From Lachnospiraceae bacterium (GTDB taxonomy: Bacteria > Bacillota > Clostridia > Lachnospirales > Lachnospiraceae), in the NCBI GenBank assembly GCA_031272985.1, contig JAISSU010000002.1, positions 1 through 64,000 of the forward strand: a stretch of DNA of 64,000 nucleotides. Reading direction: 5' to 3'. The notes below the pieces were generated by a model. That model made no database searches and was not told the origin of the DNA. It saw only the letters and a program-made list of their open reading frames with translations. A program made the position numbers and the translations under genes. Positions 35,054-44,385 of the stretch are shown here, in pieces. How positions within the stretch are numbered: the first letter of the stretch is position 1; each line of letters opens with the position of its first letter.

Positions 35054-35569
35054 ATGAGAAAGAAGGGTGTTCGACCAACAATTACGGACATCGCAAAGGA
35101 TGTGGGTGTATCAATCACCACGGTTTCTCTGGTTTTGAACAATAAAGCCGCGAGAATACCGCCTGCGACAAGGGAGAAAGTATTAGCAGCAGCAGAGAAA
35201 TTTAATTACAGACCATACCAGGGAAATGGTAGTCTGAACAGGGGGAGCAAGACAGTAGGAATTATTGTATCTGATATCGGAAATGCGGAATACTCTAAAT
35301 TCTCCGCAGAACTGGTGAGGGGCTGTTCGGATGCAGGCAAAACGGCACTAATCTGCAGTACCAACAGTAATCAGGGGAAGGCATTGGACTATATTCAATT
35401 ACTCTCAGATACGGGAGTAGGCGGGATAGTCTATGGACCGCAACCGGATGGAGACCATATTTTGGCTGAGAAAATCGTTAAGACATTACAGCAGAGCCAG
35501 ATTCCATTCGTACTTGTAAATGAGGAGACGACGACGATAGAGATTTTAAGAACCCTGCTTGGCGCGTGA
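35054..35569 (+). pseudogene. LacI-family regulator, C-terminally truncated
   Basis: 171 residues where about 330-340 are expected. The N-terminal LacI helix-turn-helix is intact (PTITDIAKDVGVSITTVSLVLNNKAARIPPATREKVLAAA, ends TITDIAKDVGVS and REKVLAAA), and the first part of the sugar-binding fold follows (TVGIIVSDIGNAEYSKFSAELVRGC). The frame ends shortly after IPFVLVNEE, so most of the ligand domain and the dimer interface are gone. The last 24 bases overlap the 3' end of the convergent ABC-F gene, suggesting a deletion that joined the two. GGAGGTGG and ATG are intact, so a DNA-binding fragment could still be made. Confidence 0.75.
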
Positions 35570-37504
35570 GGATAATTCATCCCAGACGACGTAGAGATCT
35601 TCGAGCATTGTGGTTACGGAATCTTTTTCGATAGTAATTATGTGACATTTTTCATAATCGGTATAGATTTTTTCTGACTGCAGGAGTTCATCCAGCTCCT
35701 GCAGTTTTTGCTCAAGCTCATATATTTTGTTTTCTGTTTTCTGCAAATCGTTTTGTAGTTTTCTCTCCTGCGCAAGTTCCTCTTTACGCATCCTACGTTC
35801 TTCTTTAGACGAGGTAGTTACATCAAAGTTTTCCAAATCGAAAGAGTTGATTCGTTTGTCATCATCTAATGATAAAACCGATTCAGATTGTATTTTGACC
35901 TTAGATTTTTCTTCTAAATAATCATCATAATTGCCGATTGTCGCAAACAAAGAAGTGCCATCAAGCTCGAGAATGCGTGCGGCTGTTCGATTAATGAAAT
36001 ATCTGTCATGTGACACATATAATACAGTGCCTTCATAATTATTCAGTGCCTCTTCAAGCGCTTCTTTTGAAGGAATATCCAGATGATTGGTAGGTTCGTC
36101 AAGCAGTAGAAAATTAGCCTTTGAGAGCATGAGCTTTGCCAGAAGGACTCTACCTTGTTCACCTCCGCTTAGGGTGTCAACTTTTTGAAAAACTTTATCT
36201 TCGGTAAACATAAAAGCCGCCAGCATATTTCGTATTTCGGTATTTGTAAGCGTAGGAAAATCATCGCTGATTTCTTCAAAAATACTCTTTTCGGCGTGCA
36301 AAATGCTATGTTCCTGGTCATAATAACCGGGTATTGTATTGACTCCGAACCTAAAATAGCCGCCATCAGCACTTGTGAGATTGTTCAGTATTTTAAGAAG
36401 TGTGGATTTCCCTGTGCCGTTTTCACCTATCAGGGCAACATGTTCGCCTTTCTTTATTTCAAAGTTGATTTTGTCAAACAAATTTAATGAACCAAAAGAT
36501 TTCGACAGCTCGACAACACTTAAAACATCATTTCCGCTCTCTACTTTCGTTTGAAGCCGTAATCGCATAGTTTGAGAATTGTAGTCAGGGCGCTCTTCAA
36601 TTTTCATTTTTTCAAGGACTTTTTCTCGGCTTCTCGCTCGCTTTACGCTCTTTTCCCTATTATAAGACTTAAGTGTCCTAATAACTTCCTCCTGGTGCTT
36701 GATAATATCTTGCTGTTTTTCATAAGCGTGGAGCGCTGCCTTGCGTAATTTACTCTGTTTTTCGGCGAACGCTGAGTAATTGCCCGAGTACATTCGAATG
36801 GTATTACCTTCGAAACAAAGAACCTTGCGGACTACCCTGTCAAGAAAATATCTGTCATGAGAAACCAGTAAAATAGCCTTCGGATAAGAAACAAGAAAAT
36901 TCTCAAGCCAAGTAACTGATGCCATGTCAAGATGATTAGTTGGCTCATCAAGCATGAGAAAATCAGGCCTCTCAAGAAGTAACTTTCCAAGAAGAAGTCT
37001 GGTTTTCTGACCGCCTGAGAGAGTGCTGACTTTTCTGTTAAAATCTTTTTGACTAAATCCGAGACCTTTAAGGGTCCCGACGACTTCACTTTCTGCAGCA
37101 AAACCATTCTGCTTTTCAAATTCTTCAGTCTGTCTGTGATACACTGATAGCAATTGCTCTAATTCTACGCCGCTTGCAACGGATATTTTCTTAGAGGTTT
37201 CGTGAATTTTGGCTTCCAAATCAAAGATGTGTTTCTTTACGCTTCTTGCTTCTTCATAAATAGTATTATCACTACTGTAAGCTCGATCCTGCGGTAAATA
37301 ACCGACGGAGACGTATTTATCAATAATAACATTTCCGGAATCAGGCGCTTGCTCCCCTGCCAGAATCTTTAGAAGAGTCGATTTACCGGCGCCATTTTCT
37401 CCGACTAAAGCGACCTTTTCGTTTTCGTCAATCATAAAAGAAACGTCCCTTAAGACTTCTTTTTGCGCAAAACCGATTGATACATTCTGACAACTTAGTA
37501 ACAT
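35546..37504 (-). CDS. ABC-F family ATPase (YdiF/Uup-like)
   Basis: Cytoplasmic ATPase acting on ribosomes; the family includes translation factors such as EttA and antibiotic-resistance proteins. The start at 37504 is chosen for AAGGAG six bases upstream. The 652 residues have two ABC domains: GENGAGKST and GENGTGKST; LSGGQKTRLLLGKLLL and LSGGEQGRVLLAKLML; MLDEPTNHLDMAS and LLDEPTNHLDIPS. A linker rich in Lys/Arg (about 240-300) is the P-site tRNA interaction motif region, and the C-terminus has a long coiled coil (about 560-640). No membrane parts. The gene is convergent with the truncated LacI gene. Confidence 0.9.
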   Translation of the reverse strand: MLLSCQNVSIGFAQKEVLRDVSFMIDENEKVALVGENGAGKSTLLKILAGEQAPDSGNVIIDKYVSVGYLPQDRAYSSDNTIYEEARSVKKHIFDLEAKIHETSKKISVASGVELEQLLSVYHRQTEEFEKQNGFAAESEVVGTLKGLGFSQKDFNRKVSTLSGGQKTRLLLGKLLLERPDFLMLDEPTNHLDMASVTWLENFLVSYPKAILLVSHDRYFLDRVVRKVLCFEGNTIRMYSGNYSAFAEKQSKLRKAALHAYEKQQDIIKHQEEVIRTLKSYNREKSVKRARSREKVLEKMKIEERPDYNSQTMRLRLQTKVESGNDVLSVVELSKSFGSLNLFDKINFEIKKGEHVALIGENGTGKSTLLKILNNLTSADGGYFRFGVNTIPGYYDQEHSILHAEKSIFEEISDDFPTLTNTEIRNMLAAFMFTEDKVFQKVDTLSGGEQGRVLLAKLMLSKANFLLLDEPTNHLDIPSKEALEEALNNYEGTVLYVSHDRYFINRTAARILELDGTSLFATIGNYDDYLEEKSKVKIQSESVLSLDDDKRINSFDLENFDVTTSSKEERRMRKEELAQERKLQNDLQKTENKIYELEQKLQELDELLQSEKIYTDYEKCHIITIEKDSVTTMLEDLYVVWDELSSRAKQGS

Positions 37505-37572
37505 ATAGCGCTCCTTAAGCAAAATCTAACTTTCTCATTATAGATTGATACGCAAGGCGTTGCAAGGAAAAA

Positions 37573-37599
37573 GAGTGCGAGGTGTCGCGCCTCGCACTC
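37573..37599 (-). terminator. Terminator of the DeoR regulator gene
   Basis: GAGTGCGAGG (37573-37582) pairs perfectly over ten bases with CCTCGCACTC (37590-37599); on the minus strand it is followed by TTTTT. It separates the DeoR gene from the ABC-F gene. Confidence 0.8.
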
Positions 37600-37601
37600 A
37601 G

Positions 37602-37639
37602 GTTTCCCCTCGAAGGGGGGTAAGGGGAAACTTCTTTTT
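37602..37639 (+). terminator. Second hairpin with T run, plus-strand orientation
   Basis: GTTTCCCCT (37602-37610) pairs with AGGGGAAAC (37623-37631), followed by TTCTTTTTG. It points rightwards although no plus-strand gene lies directly upstream; it may block readthrough from the truncated LacI gene region. Confidence 0.5.
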
Positions 37640-37765
37640 GAAAGTGAATGAAATAACTTCTAAAAAACTAATGCTCATTCATTTCGAGTGTAGATTAACA
37701 CACGATTTTGTCGCAAACATCACACTGTTTTTGTTTTTATTTAAGGACATTAGAGCAAAAATTAA

Positions 37766-38500
37766 TTATTTTAATAAAAGTAATTTCTTATTCAGATCTC
37801 GATTTTCCGTGATTATATCGGTATATTCGGCTAATTTCGCGGTGCGGTAAAGATACTTTTTTCCGAGCTTAGAAGTGTCCACTAATAAATATTTTTCACG
37901 ACTGTTCTCCAAAGCGCACCTTTTATACGCATTCTCTTCCTCTCTGGCATCGGTCGTTCCTTCCTCTATAGTAAATCCCTGAGCGGAGAGAAAGCACGCA
38001 TCGGCATTTAGTTTATTAATGAAATCAACCGCGTGCAGGCCTGAAAAAGAAAGCGTGCTCTTATTTAGTAGCCCTCCCGCCGCCATGATTGTTATTCCCT
38101 GACGCTCTGAAAGCAGCCAAATTATTTTAAGATTATTCGTGATTATCCTTAAGTTATTAAATTGGTCAAGATTTCTGGCCAGAGTAAAAACCGTCGATGA
38201 AGAATCCATGAAAACCGTCATTCCGTCTTTTACATATTTCCGTGCCAGATTAGCGATTATCTGCTTTTGCATTTCATTGCGGTTCTCGCGCAGTACCATG
38301 GGAGATTCCGTGGAAATACTTTCCATTAATATCGCACCGCCACGGGTGCGCTGCACCATCCCGCTTTTCTCGAGTTCGCTTAAATCACGTCTTATTGTAG
38401 CGCTGCTGCAATAGAGTTGCGCACTTAATTGCTCAACGGTTACGAAGCGGCTATAATTGCGAAGCAAATCCAGTATTAACTCTTTCCTGTCATTTTTCAT
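37766..38500 (-). CDS. DeoR-family transcription regulator
   Basis: 244 residues: N-terminal winged helix (RKELILDLLRNYSRFVTVEQLSAQLYCSSATIRRDLSELEKSG, ends RKELILDLL and IRRDLSELEKSG) and a DeoR sensor domain that binds phosphorylated sugars (IITNNLKIIWLLSERQG, MAAGGLLNKSTLSFSGLHAVDFINKLNADACFLSAQGF, KYLLVDTSKLGKKYLYR). It is divergent from glgC with about 200 bases between, so control of glycogen genes is possible but not shown. Confidence 0.88.
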   Translation of the reverse strand: MKNDRKELILDLLRNYSRFVTVEQLSAQLYCSSATIRRDLSELEKSGMVQRTRGGAILMESISTESPMVLRENRNEMQKQIIANLARKYVKDGMTVFMDSSSTVFTLARNLDQFNNLRIITNNLKIIWLLSERQGITIMAAGGLLNKSTLSFSGLHAVDFINKLNADACFLSAQGFTIEEGTTDAREEENAYKRCALENSREKYLLVDTSKLGKKYLYRTAKLAEYTDIITENRDLNKKLLLLK

Positions 38501-38635
38501 CTCGATTTCTCCGATTTTTCGTTATTTTGTCCAGTATAACATCATTTTATCGGCCCCGTAAATCTTTATAAGGATTTAATTTTGTGTTTATTTCACAAAA
38601 AAAATTCTAAAAACTAATATCTCTTGTAATAAATG

Positions 38636-38664
38636 TTCACTTACTAAAAAATTTGTGGTATAAT
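38636..38664 (+). promoter_or_regulatory. Promoter of glgC-glgD
   Basis: TTCACT (38636-38641) and TATAAT (38659-38664) are separated by 17 bases; the -10 is perfect. It lies 38 bases before the glgC start. Confidence 0.65.
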
Positions 38665-38702
38665 TAAACCGACCAGAAGTTACAACTTGAAAGGAAGTGC
38701 GC

Positions 38703-39977
38703 GTGGTGAAAAAAGAAATAATTGCGATGCTTTTAGCCGGCGGGCAGGGGAGCAGGCTCGGAGTACTGACTGATAAGGTTGCAAAACCTGCGGTCGCATT
38801 TGGCGGAAAATACCGTATTATCGATTTTCCTTTAAGTAATTGCATAAATTCGGATATTGATACGGTAGGAGTTTTAACGCAATATCAGCCTCTGCGTTTG
38901 CACACACATATCGGCATTGGGATTCCTTGGGACTTGGATAAAAACATCGGCGGCGTTACGATTTTACCTCCCTATGAGAAAATCGGCGACAGCGAATGGT
39001 ACACGGGGACTGCTAATGCCATTTATCAGAATCTGGACTATATGGAGCTCTTTGACCCCGATTATGTCCTGATTCTCTCGGGAGATCACATCTATAAAAT
39101 GGATTATCTCTCAATGCTCAATTTCCATAAGGCGAATAAGGCAGATATCACTATAGCCACTATGCCGGTGCCTGAAGATGAGGCGAAACGCTTCGGGATT
39201 GTGGTCGCAGATGATGACGGAAGGATTACCGAATTCCAGGAAAAGCCAAAAGTGCCCAAGAGCAATCTGGCGTCCATGGGGATTTACATTTTCTCATTTA
39301 AGGTATTAAAGGAATCGCTTTTGGCTCTCTCAAAAGAGCCCGGCTGTGATTTCGGAAAGCACATAATTCCATATTGTCACGGAAAGGGACAGCGACTCTT
39401 TGCCTACCAGTTCAATGGTTACTGGAAAGATGTAGGGACTTTGCGTTCGTACTGGGAAGCTAATATGGAATTAATCGACCTCGTTCCTGATTTTAATCTC
39501 TACGAGGAGTTCTGGAAAATCTACACGGGAGGTATATTTATTCCGCCCCAGTTTATCGGCGATTCAGCCATTATCGAAAAGAGCATAATCGGAAATGGCT
39601 GCAATATCTATGGTGAGGTGCATAATTCCGTTATCGGAGCAGGAGTGATAGTCGGAAAAGGCGCCGTTATATGTGATTCAATTCTCATGAACGATGTCGA
39701 AATAGGGCAGGGCAGTAAGGTCTTTCGCTCAATACTCGCTGAAAATGTAAAAGTCGGTTCCGGCACTATTCTGGGACAGGGCACCGAAGACTTAAATAAA
39801 GAAAAACCCGACATTTATAATTTCGGACTTTGTACCATAGGAGAAAAAAGCGTTATACCCGATGGTGTCATTATCGGAAAGAACACGGTGGTTTGCGGTA
39901 TTACCGATGTGGAGGATTATCCTGACAAAGTCTTACAAAGCGGTGAGACATTGATAAAGGCAGGTGATAAGCTATGA
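38703..39977 (+). CDS. glgC: Glucose-1-phosphate adenylyltransferase (ADP-glucose pyrophosphorylase)
   Basis: Makes ADP-glucose for glycogen. The GTG start at 38703 gives [10 protein letters not shown], the usual N-terminus, with AAGGAAG five bases upstream; a GTG at 38697 would overlap the ribosome site. The 424 residues show [14 protein letters not shown] (nucleotide loop), [30 protein letters not shown] (metal Asp), FQEKPK (glucose-1-P Lys region) and a C-terminal left-handed beta helix. The glgD gene overlaps its stop by four bases, so the pair probably forms a heterotetramer. Confidence 0.95.
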   Translation: MVKKEIIAMLLAGGQGSRLGVLTDKVAKPAVAFGGKYRIIDFPLSNCINSDIDTVGVLTQYQPLRLHTHIGIGIPWDLDKNIGGVTILPPYEKIGDSEWYTGTANAIYQNLDYMELFDPDYVLILSGDHIYKMDYLSMLNFHKANKADITIATMPVPEDEAKRFGIVVADDDGRITEFQEKPKVPKSNLASMGIYIFSFKVLKESLLALSKEPGCDFGKHIIPYCHGKGQRLFAYQFNGYWKDVGTLRSYWEANMELIDLVPDFNLYEEFWKIYTGGIFIPPQFIGDSAIIEKSIIGNGCNIYGEVHNSVIGAGVIVGKGAVICDSILMNDVEIGQGSKVFRSILAENVKVGSGTILGQGTEDLNKEKPDIYNFGLCTIGEKSVIPDGVIIGKNTVVCGITDVEDYPDKVLQSGETLIKAGDKL

Positions 39978-41092
39978 AGGCGATAGGATTGATTCTCGCA
40001 GGCGGAAATAGTTCCAGAATGAAGGAACTCACATATCGGCGGGCAGTAGCCGCCATGCCCGTGGCAGGACATTACAGAGCAATAGATTTTGCACTCAGCA
40101 ATATGACGAATTCCCACATTCATAAGGTGGCAGTACTGACCCAATACAGTTCTCGCTCACTTAATGAACACCTGAATTCATCTAAATGGTGGGATTTCGG
40201 GCGTAAACAGGGCGGATTGTCGGTGTTCACACCGACTATTACGAGAGACAATGGATATTGGTATCGGGGGACGGCGGATGCCATTTATCAGAATCTTGAT
40301 TACTTGAGGCGCAGTCATGAGCCCTACGTCATATTAGCAGGGGGCGACGCCGTCTATAAACTCAATTACAATGATGTTTTGGATTATCATATCCAAAAAC
40401 AGGCTGACATAACTGTGGTTTGTAAAACATTAAAGCCTGACGAGGACCCGACCCGCTTCGGCACGGTAAAGATGGACGAGAATATGCGGATTTGGGAATT
40501 AGAAGAAAAGCCTGTAGTCGCCACATCTAATACTGTTTCAGCCGGTATTTATGTGGTGAGACGGCGTATGTTGATCGAGATGATTGAGAAATGCGCCGAA
40601 GAAGGCAGATACGATTTTGTGACCGATATTCTTATCAGATACCGAAATCTGAAAAAGATATACGGTTATAAAATACATGATTACTGGAGCAATATTTCAA
40701 CAGTTGAGGCGTATTACCAAACAAACATGGATTTTTTGAAAGAGGAGGTAAGAAATTATTTTTTCAAGGAGCACCCTGATGTTTACTCTAAAGTGAGCGA
40801 TCTGCCGCCCGCGAAATACAATCAAGGCGCATATGTCAGAAATTGCCTTATTGGAAGCGGTAGCATAATCAATGGATCGCTGGAGAATTCAGTGTTGTTC
40901 AAAAAGGTTTACGTGGGAGAAAGATGTGTTATCCGTAATTCCATAATTCTCAATGATGTCTATTTGGGGGACAATGTCTACATTGAGAATTGCATCGTGG
41001 AAAGCAGGAATACCATCCAATCCAATATGCGCTATGTTGGGGAAAACGGTGTGAAAGTCGTCATGGAAAAGAACGAGAGGTATGCACTATAG
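39974..41092 (+). CDS. glgD: GlgD, non-catalytic partner of ADP-glucose pyrophosphorylase
   Basis: 372 residues, homologous to GlgC but with a changed nucleotide loop ([36 protein letters not shown], ends LAGGNSSRM and IDFALSN) that lacks the usual GGxGxRL. In studied Firmicutes GlgD modulates GlgC and has little activity alone. The beta-helix C-terminus ([20 protein letters not shown]) is kept. Translation is coupled to glgC. Confidence 0.93.
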   Translation: MKAIGLILAGGNSSRMKELTYRRAVAAMPVAGHYRAIDFALSNMTNSHIHKVAVLTQYSSRSLNEHLNSSKWWDFGRKQGGLSVFTPTITRDNGYWYRGTADAIYQNLDYLRRSHEPYVILAGGDAVYKLNYNDVLDYHIQKQADITVVCKTLKPDEDPTRFGTVKMDENMRIWELEEKPVVATSNTVSAGIYVVRRRMLIEMIEKCAEEGRYDFVTDILIRYRNLKKIYGYKIHDYWSNISTVEAYYQTNMDFLKEEVRNYFFKEHPDVYSKVSDLPPAKYNQGAYVRNCLIGSGSIINGSLENSVLFKKVYVGERCVIRNSIILNDVYLGDNVYIENCIVESRNTIQSNMRYVGENGVKVVMEKNERYAL

Positions 41093-41120
41093 TGCACCGT
41101 TAAAGAAAGGGGCTTATGGT

Positions 41121-41402
41121 ATGGTAGTCACAAATGTGCGCGTAAGAAAAGTGACACGAGAGGGTAAACTAAAGGCAGTCGTATCAGTAACATTGGACGA
41201 CGAATTCGTAATCCACGACATTAAGGTAGTGGAAGGCGACCAGGGGAACTTTATAGCAATGCCGAGCAAAAAAACGCCGACCGGCGAATACCGGGATATT
41301 GCTCACCCCATTAATTCAGAAACCAGATTCATGCTGCAAAGCCGAATACTGTCTGAATACGAGGAAGCACTTAAACACGCTGAGGTCGCGTATAAATATT
41401 AA
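41121..41402 (+). CDS. spoVG: SpoVG, RNA-binding regulatory protein
   Basis: 93 residues from ATG 41121 (AAAGGGG upstream; the frame is open to 41082 inside glgD). Marks: [36 protein letters not shown] (ends TNVRVRKV and DIKVVEG), [22 protein letters not shown]. In Bacillus it affects septation during sporulation and elsewhere binds RNA/DNA. Its presence is compatible with a spore-forming lineage but does not prove it. Confidence 0.93.
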   Translation: MVVTNVRVRKVTREGKLKAVVSVTLDDEFVIHDIKVVEGDQGNFIAMPSKKTPTGEYRDIAHPINSETRFMLQSRILSEYEEALKHAEVAYKY

Positions 41403-41443
41403 AGAACTGATGCCCAAAAACTGAATATCGAAACCAAACATCA

Positions 41444-41470
41444 AAAAACGCCCTTATTCGGGGCGTTTTT
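41444..41470. terminator. Bidirectional terminator between spoVG and rubrerythrin
   Basis: AAAAACGCCC (41444-41453) and GGGCGTTTTT (41461-41470), ten perfect pairs, a seven-base loop and T runs on both strands. It serves both convergent genes. Confidence 0.9.
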
Positions 41471-41493
41471 GTTATCTATTTTCAAATGACATA

Positions 41494-42042
41494 TCAACCG
41501 AAATATCTCGCAAGCAGTCCTGCGAAGGCTTTACCGTGACGTGCCTCGTCTCTGGCCATCTCATGAACCGTGTCGTGAATAGCGTCTAAATTCGCGGCTT
41601 TTGCGCGTTTTGCTAAATCTACTTTTCCGGCGGTGGCGCCATTCTCTGCCGCCACGCGCAGTTCCAGATTCTTCTTTGTGCTATCGGTGATGACTTCACC
41701 CAAAAGCTCAGCGAATCTCGAAGCGTGATTAGCCTCTTCCAAAGCTGCTGTCTCATAATATAGTCCGATTTCGGGATATCCTTCTCTATGAGCGACTCTC
41801 GCCATCGCAAGATACATTCCGACCTCTGTGCATTCACCCTCAAAATTCATTCTCAAATCCTTAATGATGTCTTCGGATACGCCCTGCGCAATCCCTACAA
41901 CATGCTCGGCTGCCCATTCCAAAGCTCCTGACTGCTCTTTAAATTTCTCTGCCGGTGCCTTACAAGTCGGGCAGGTAAATCCTTCCGGAAGTGATTCTCC
42001 TTCGTATACATAGCCACAAACTGAACATACATATTTTTTCAT
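41494..42042 (-). CDS. Reverse-type rubrerythrin (rubredoxin domain first)
   Basis: Non-haem iron peroxidase that protects anaerobes from hydrogen peroxide and oxygen. The start at 42042 follows AAAGGAG. In 182 residues the rubredoxin domain comes first ([14 protein letters not shown] at 2-15, CPTCKAP at about 25-31: four Cys for one iron), then the four-helix di-iron domain with [41 protein letters not shown] and [11 protein letters not shown]. Normal rubrerythrin has the rubredoxin part last; this order is the rapid-electron-transfer type known from Clostridium. A PerR-like palindrome overlaps its promoter. Confidence 0.93.
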   Translation of the reverse strand: MKKYVCSVCGYVYEGESLPEGFTCPTCKAPAEKFKEQSGALEWAAEHVVGIAQGVSEDIIKDLRMNFEGECTEVGMYLAMARVAHREGYPEIGLYYETAALEEANHASRFAELLGEVITDSTKKNLELRVAAENGATAGKVDLAKRAKAANLDAIHDTVHEMARDEARHGKAFAGLLARYFG

Positions 42043-42070
42043 TGTTCTCTCTCCTTTTGTCTTCTCGACT

Positions 42071-42093
42071 AAAACAGTAATCATTACTGTTTT
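42071..42093. promoter_or_regulatory. PerR/Fur-like operator of rubrerythrin gene
   Basis: A perfect palindrome, AAAACAGTAAT-C-ATTACTGTTTT (11-1-11), whose centre TAATCATTA matches the PerR box consensus (TTATAATnATTATAA). It lies immediately downstream of the -10 box, where a repressor would block transcription. Confidence 0.65.
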
Positions 42094-42122
42094 AAGATAG
42101 CACAAGGAATTAGTGCTGTCAA
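42094..42122 (-). promoter_or_regulatory. Promoter of rubrerythrin gene
   Basis: On the minus strand TTGACA (42122-42117), 17 bases, TATCTT (42099-42094). The perfect -35 box suggests a strong promoter when not repressed. Confidence 0.75.
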
Positions 42123-42167
42123 CATAAATTAAAAAAATTATTTGCGAATAAAAGAAAATAAATTGCC

Positions 42168-43577
42168 TTATGAAGGCTTGGATAAAGTAAAGACAAATTC
42201 GGTCCCCAGACCTTCTGTACTCGTTACATTAACGGTCTCGCCGTGGGCATGAATGGCTTCTTTTACGATTGCCAGACCTAAGCCCGTGCCCTTCTTATCT
42301 TTACCGCGTGAAAGATCGGTTTTATAAAAGCGCTCCCAGATTTTCTGTAAGGATTCTTTAGGAATGCCCATGCCTTCATCTTTAATTGAAACGCTGACTT
42401 TTTCGCCTTTTTCTTTTGTTTCTATGGTGACCACACCTTGGGAGTCGCTGAATTTAATCGCGTTATCCAAAAGATTATAAAGTACCTGCTGGATTTTTTG
42501 CTTGTCGGCAAAGACGTAGAGGAATTTTGTAGCGAAAATCAGCTCAATGTGAATCTGTTTCTCCAGACAAGTCCCCTCAAATGAGGCGGCGACCTGCTTT
42601 ATCATATCGTGCAGCTCAAAGCGTATTTTATCGATCCTCAAATCAGGTGAATTAAATTCATTAAGCGTCAGCAAATCCCGCGTGAGATCTGTCAGTCTGT
42701 CGGCCTCAAACGCAATTATCTTAAGATATTTTTCCTGCATTTCATGAGGGATCGTGCCATCGGAAATAGCCTCTACATAGCCTTTAATGGAAGTGAGCGG
42801 CGAACGAAAATCATGGGAAACATTGGCAATAAATTTGCGCTGGGTATCCTCCATATTTTTTAATTGCGAAGCCATGTAATTAAGAGACTCGGCAATATGC
42901 CCCATTTCATCCTGAGCGGAGACGACGATCTCATAATCCAGATTTCCCTTAGCATATTGTCTGGCGGCCTCGGTTATTTTGCGAAGCGGCAGATATACAA
43001 AAAACTGAAAGGCTAATAATATGAGAAATGAAAACACGCATATAACCACTACAGTAATATAAACGGTCTGCATTAATTTATCCTGCAGAGCATTAACCGT
43101 AGAGAGCTTTTTATGTATCAATAGATAGCCGCCGGGTTCATAACCGGAAATTACGGGAGCGATGACGGTAATAACATCCTGCGTAAAATAATAATGATAA
43201 TTGCCTGTTAAGTATTTTTTATTGCCTGTCTCGGCGGGATTAAAATCCGCAATGTTATAGGGCGCCGAAGGATAACCGGCAGGAGTTGATGAGGCAATCA
43301 TATTACCTTCTTTATCCACGAACCATACAGCACCATTTGAAGAGACTTGCAGGCTCCCGATTTGCGCGTTTAAATCTCTGACTGTAAGCCGCGAATCGAA
43401 ATAATCCGGAAGATAGTTTGAAGCAAGTAAATTCGCACTTCTATACATACTCGCGGATGCATCATTCAGCAAAGTCGAATCAAAAAGGCTCGAAGTCAGT
43501 GTTGCAACTGAAAAAATGCTTAGGAAGCCGAAGACAATATAAATCAATATGAATTTCAGATAAAGTGTGCTTCGCAT
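42168..43577 (-). CDS. Sensor histidine kinase
   Basis: 469 residues: membrane helix at about 8-30, an extracytoplasmic sensor part (about 31-165; includes [16 protein letters not shown], a PAS/Cache-like phrase), second helix at about 167-190, HAMP linker ([23 protein letters not shown]), phosphoacceptor helix with the His in [19 protein letters not shown], and the ATPase domain with [16 protein letters not shown] and [11 protein letters not shown]. It is the cognate partner of the regulator encoded directly upstream, one base away. The signal is unknown; a wall- or stress-related role is only a guess. Confidence 0.92.
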   Translation of the reverse strand: MRSTLYLKFILIYIVFGFLSIFSVATLTSSLFDSTLLNDASASMYRSANLLASNYLPDYFDSRLTVRDLNAQIGSLQVSSNGAVWFVDKEGNMIASSTPAGYPSAPYNIADFNPAETGNKKYLTGNYHYYFTQDVITVIAPVISGYEPGGYLLIHKKLSTVNALQDKLMQTVYITVVVICVFSFLILLAFQFFVYLPLRKITEAARQYAKGNLDYEIVVSAQDEMGHIAESLNYMASQLKNMEDTQRKFIANVSHDFRSPLTSIKGYVEAISDGTIPHEMQEKYLKIIAFEADRLTDLTRDLLTLNEFNSPDLRIDKIRFELHDMIKQVAASFEGTCLEKQIHIELIFATKFLYVFADKQKIQQVLYNLLDNAIKFSDSQGVVTIETKEKGEKVSVSIKDEGMGIPKESLQKIWERFYKTDLSRGKDKKGTGLGLAIVKEAIHAHGETVNVTSTEGLGTEFVFTLSKPS

Positions 43578-43578
43578 A

Positions 43579-44286
43579 TTATCTCCGTTCGAATTTATAC
43601 CCTACACTCCACACCGTGCTGAGTGCCCATTTCTCATGGTCCCTGATTTTCTCGCGAATTCTCTTTATATGAACATCCACTGTACGCGAATCGCCTAAAT
43701 ATTCATAACCCCAGACCTGTTCTAAAAGGCGGTCTCTCGTAAAGACTCTGTCGGGATTGGATGCCAATAAATAGAGTAATTCCAATTCTTTCGGCGGCAT
43801 ATCAACGATTTTCCCGTCGTGAATCACCTGATAATTCGTAAGGCTCACCCTTAAGCCATCATATTCGACTACCTCTTCGGGAGTCTCTGCTTTTTCAGGC
43901 TCTGCCTTCTGTGATGAGCTAAAGCGCCTTAATACGGCTCTGACTCTCGCTACCAATTTTTTAGAATCAAAGGGCTTTACCATGTAATCATCTGCCCCGA
44001 GTTCCAGACCTAAGACCTCGTCAAAAACCTCGCCCTTTGCCGATAGCATAATAATCGGTGTAGAGCTCGTGGCACGGATTTCGCGGCAGACCTGATATCC
44101 GTCAATCCCCGGAAGCATCAAATCAAGCAAAACCAATGAGGGCTTGAAGCTTTCAAAAGCGCCGAGGGCATCTTCTCCGTTATGAACCATCATCGTCTCA
44201 TAACATTCCTTTGTAAGATACAATGAAATAAGCTCGGCGATATTCTCGTCGTCATCCACTATTAAGATACGCTGTTTACCGACCAT
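43579..44286 (-). CDS. OmpR/PhoB-family response regulator
   Basis: 235 residues: receiver domain with DDDENI acidic pocket, phosphoacceptor Asp in VLLDLMLPGIDGYQ (about 55), the Thr/Ser switch (MLSAK) and Lys in YMVKPFDSKKL; then a winged-helix DNA-binding domain with ELELLYLLASNPDRVFTRDRLLEQVWGYEYLGDSRTVDVHIKRIREKI (ends ELELLYLL and VDVHIKRIREKI). It is cotranscribed with the histidine kinase. Confidence 0.94.
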   Translation of the reverse strand: MVGKQRILIVDDDENIAELISLYLTKECYETMMVHNGEDALGAFESFKPSLVLLDLMLPGIDGYQVCREIRATSSTPIIMLSAKGEVFDEVLGLELGADDYMVKPFDSKKLVARVRAVLRRFSSSQKAEPEKAETPEEVVEYDGLRVSLTNYQVIHDGKIVDMPPKELELLYLLASNPDRVFTRDRLLEQVWGYEYLGDSRTVDVHIKRIREKIRDHEKWALSTVWSVGYKFERR

Positions 44287-44385
44287 AATGACCTCCGTTA
44301 ATTTCTGTCAGAAAAACCATGCCCATACCGATTCTGTTTGGGAGGGTCATCCACCCCCTTAATATCGTTTAGGAAGAGCCTGACC

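Noticed and set aside
37545-37850. Plus-strand frame of 101 codons between the ABC-F and DeoR genes
   Set aside because: It spans two strong hairpins, including the DeoR terminator, and overlaps the DeoR gene.
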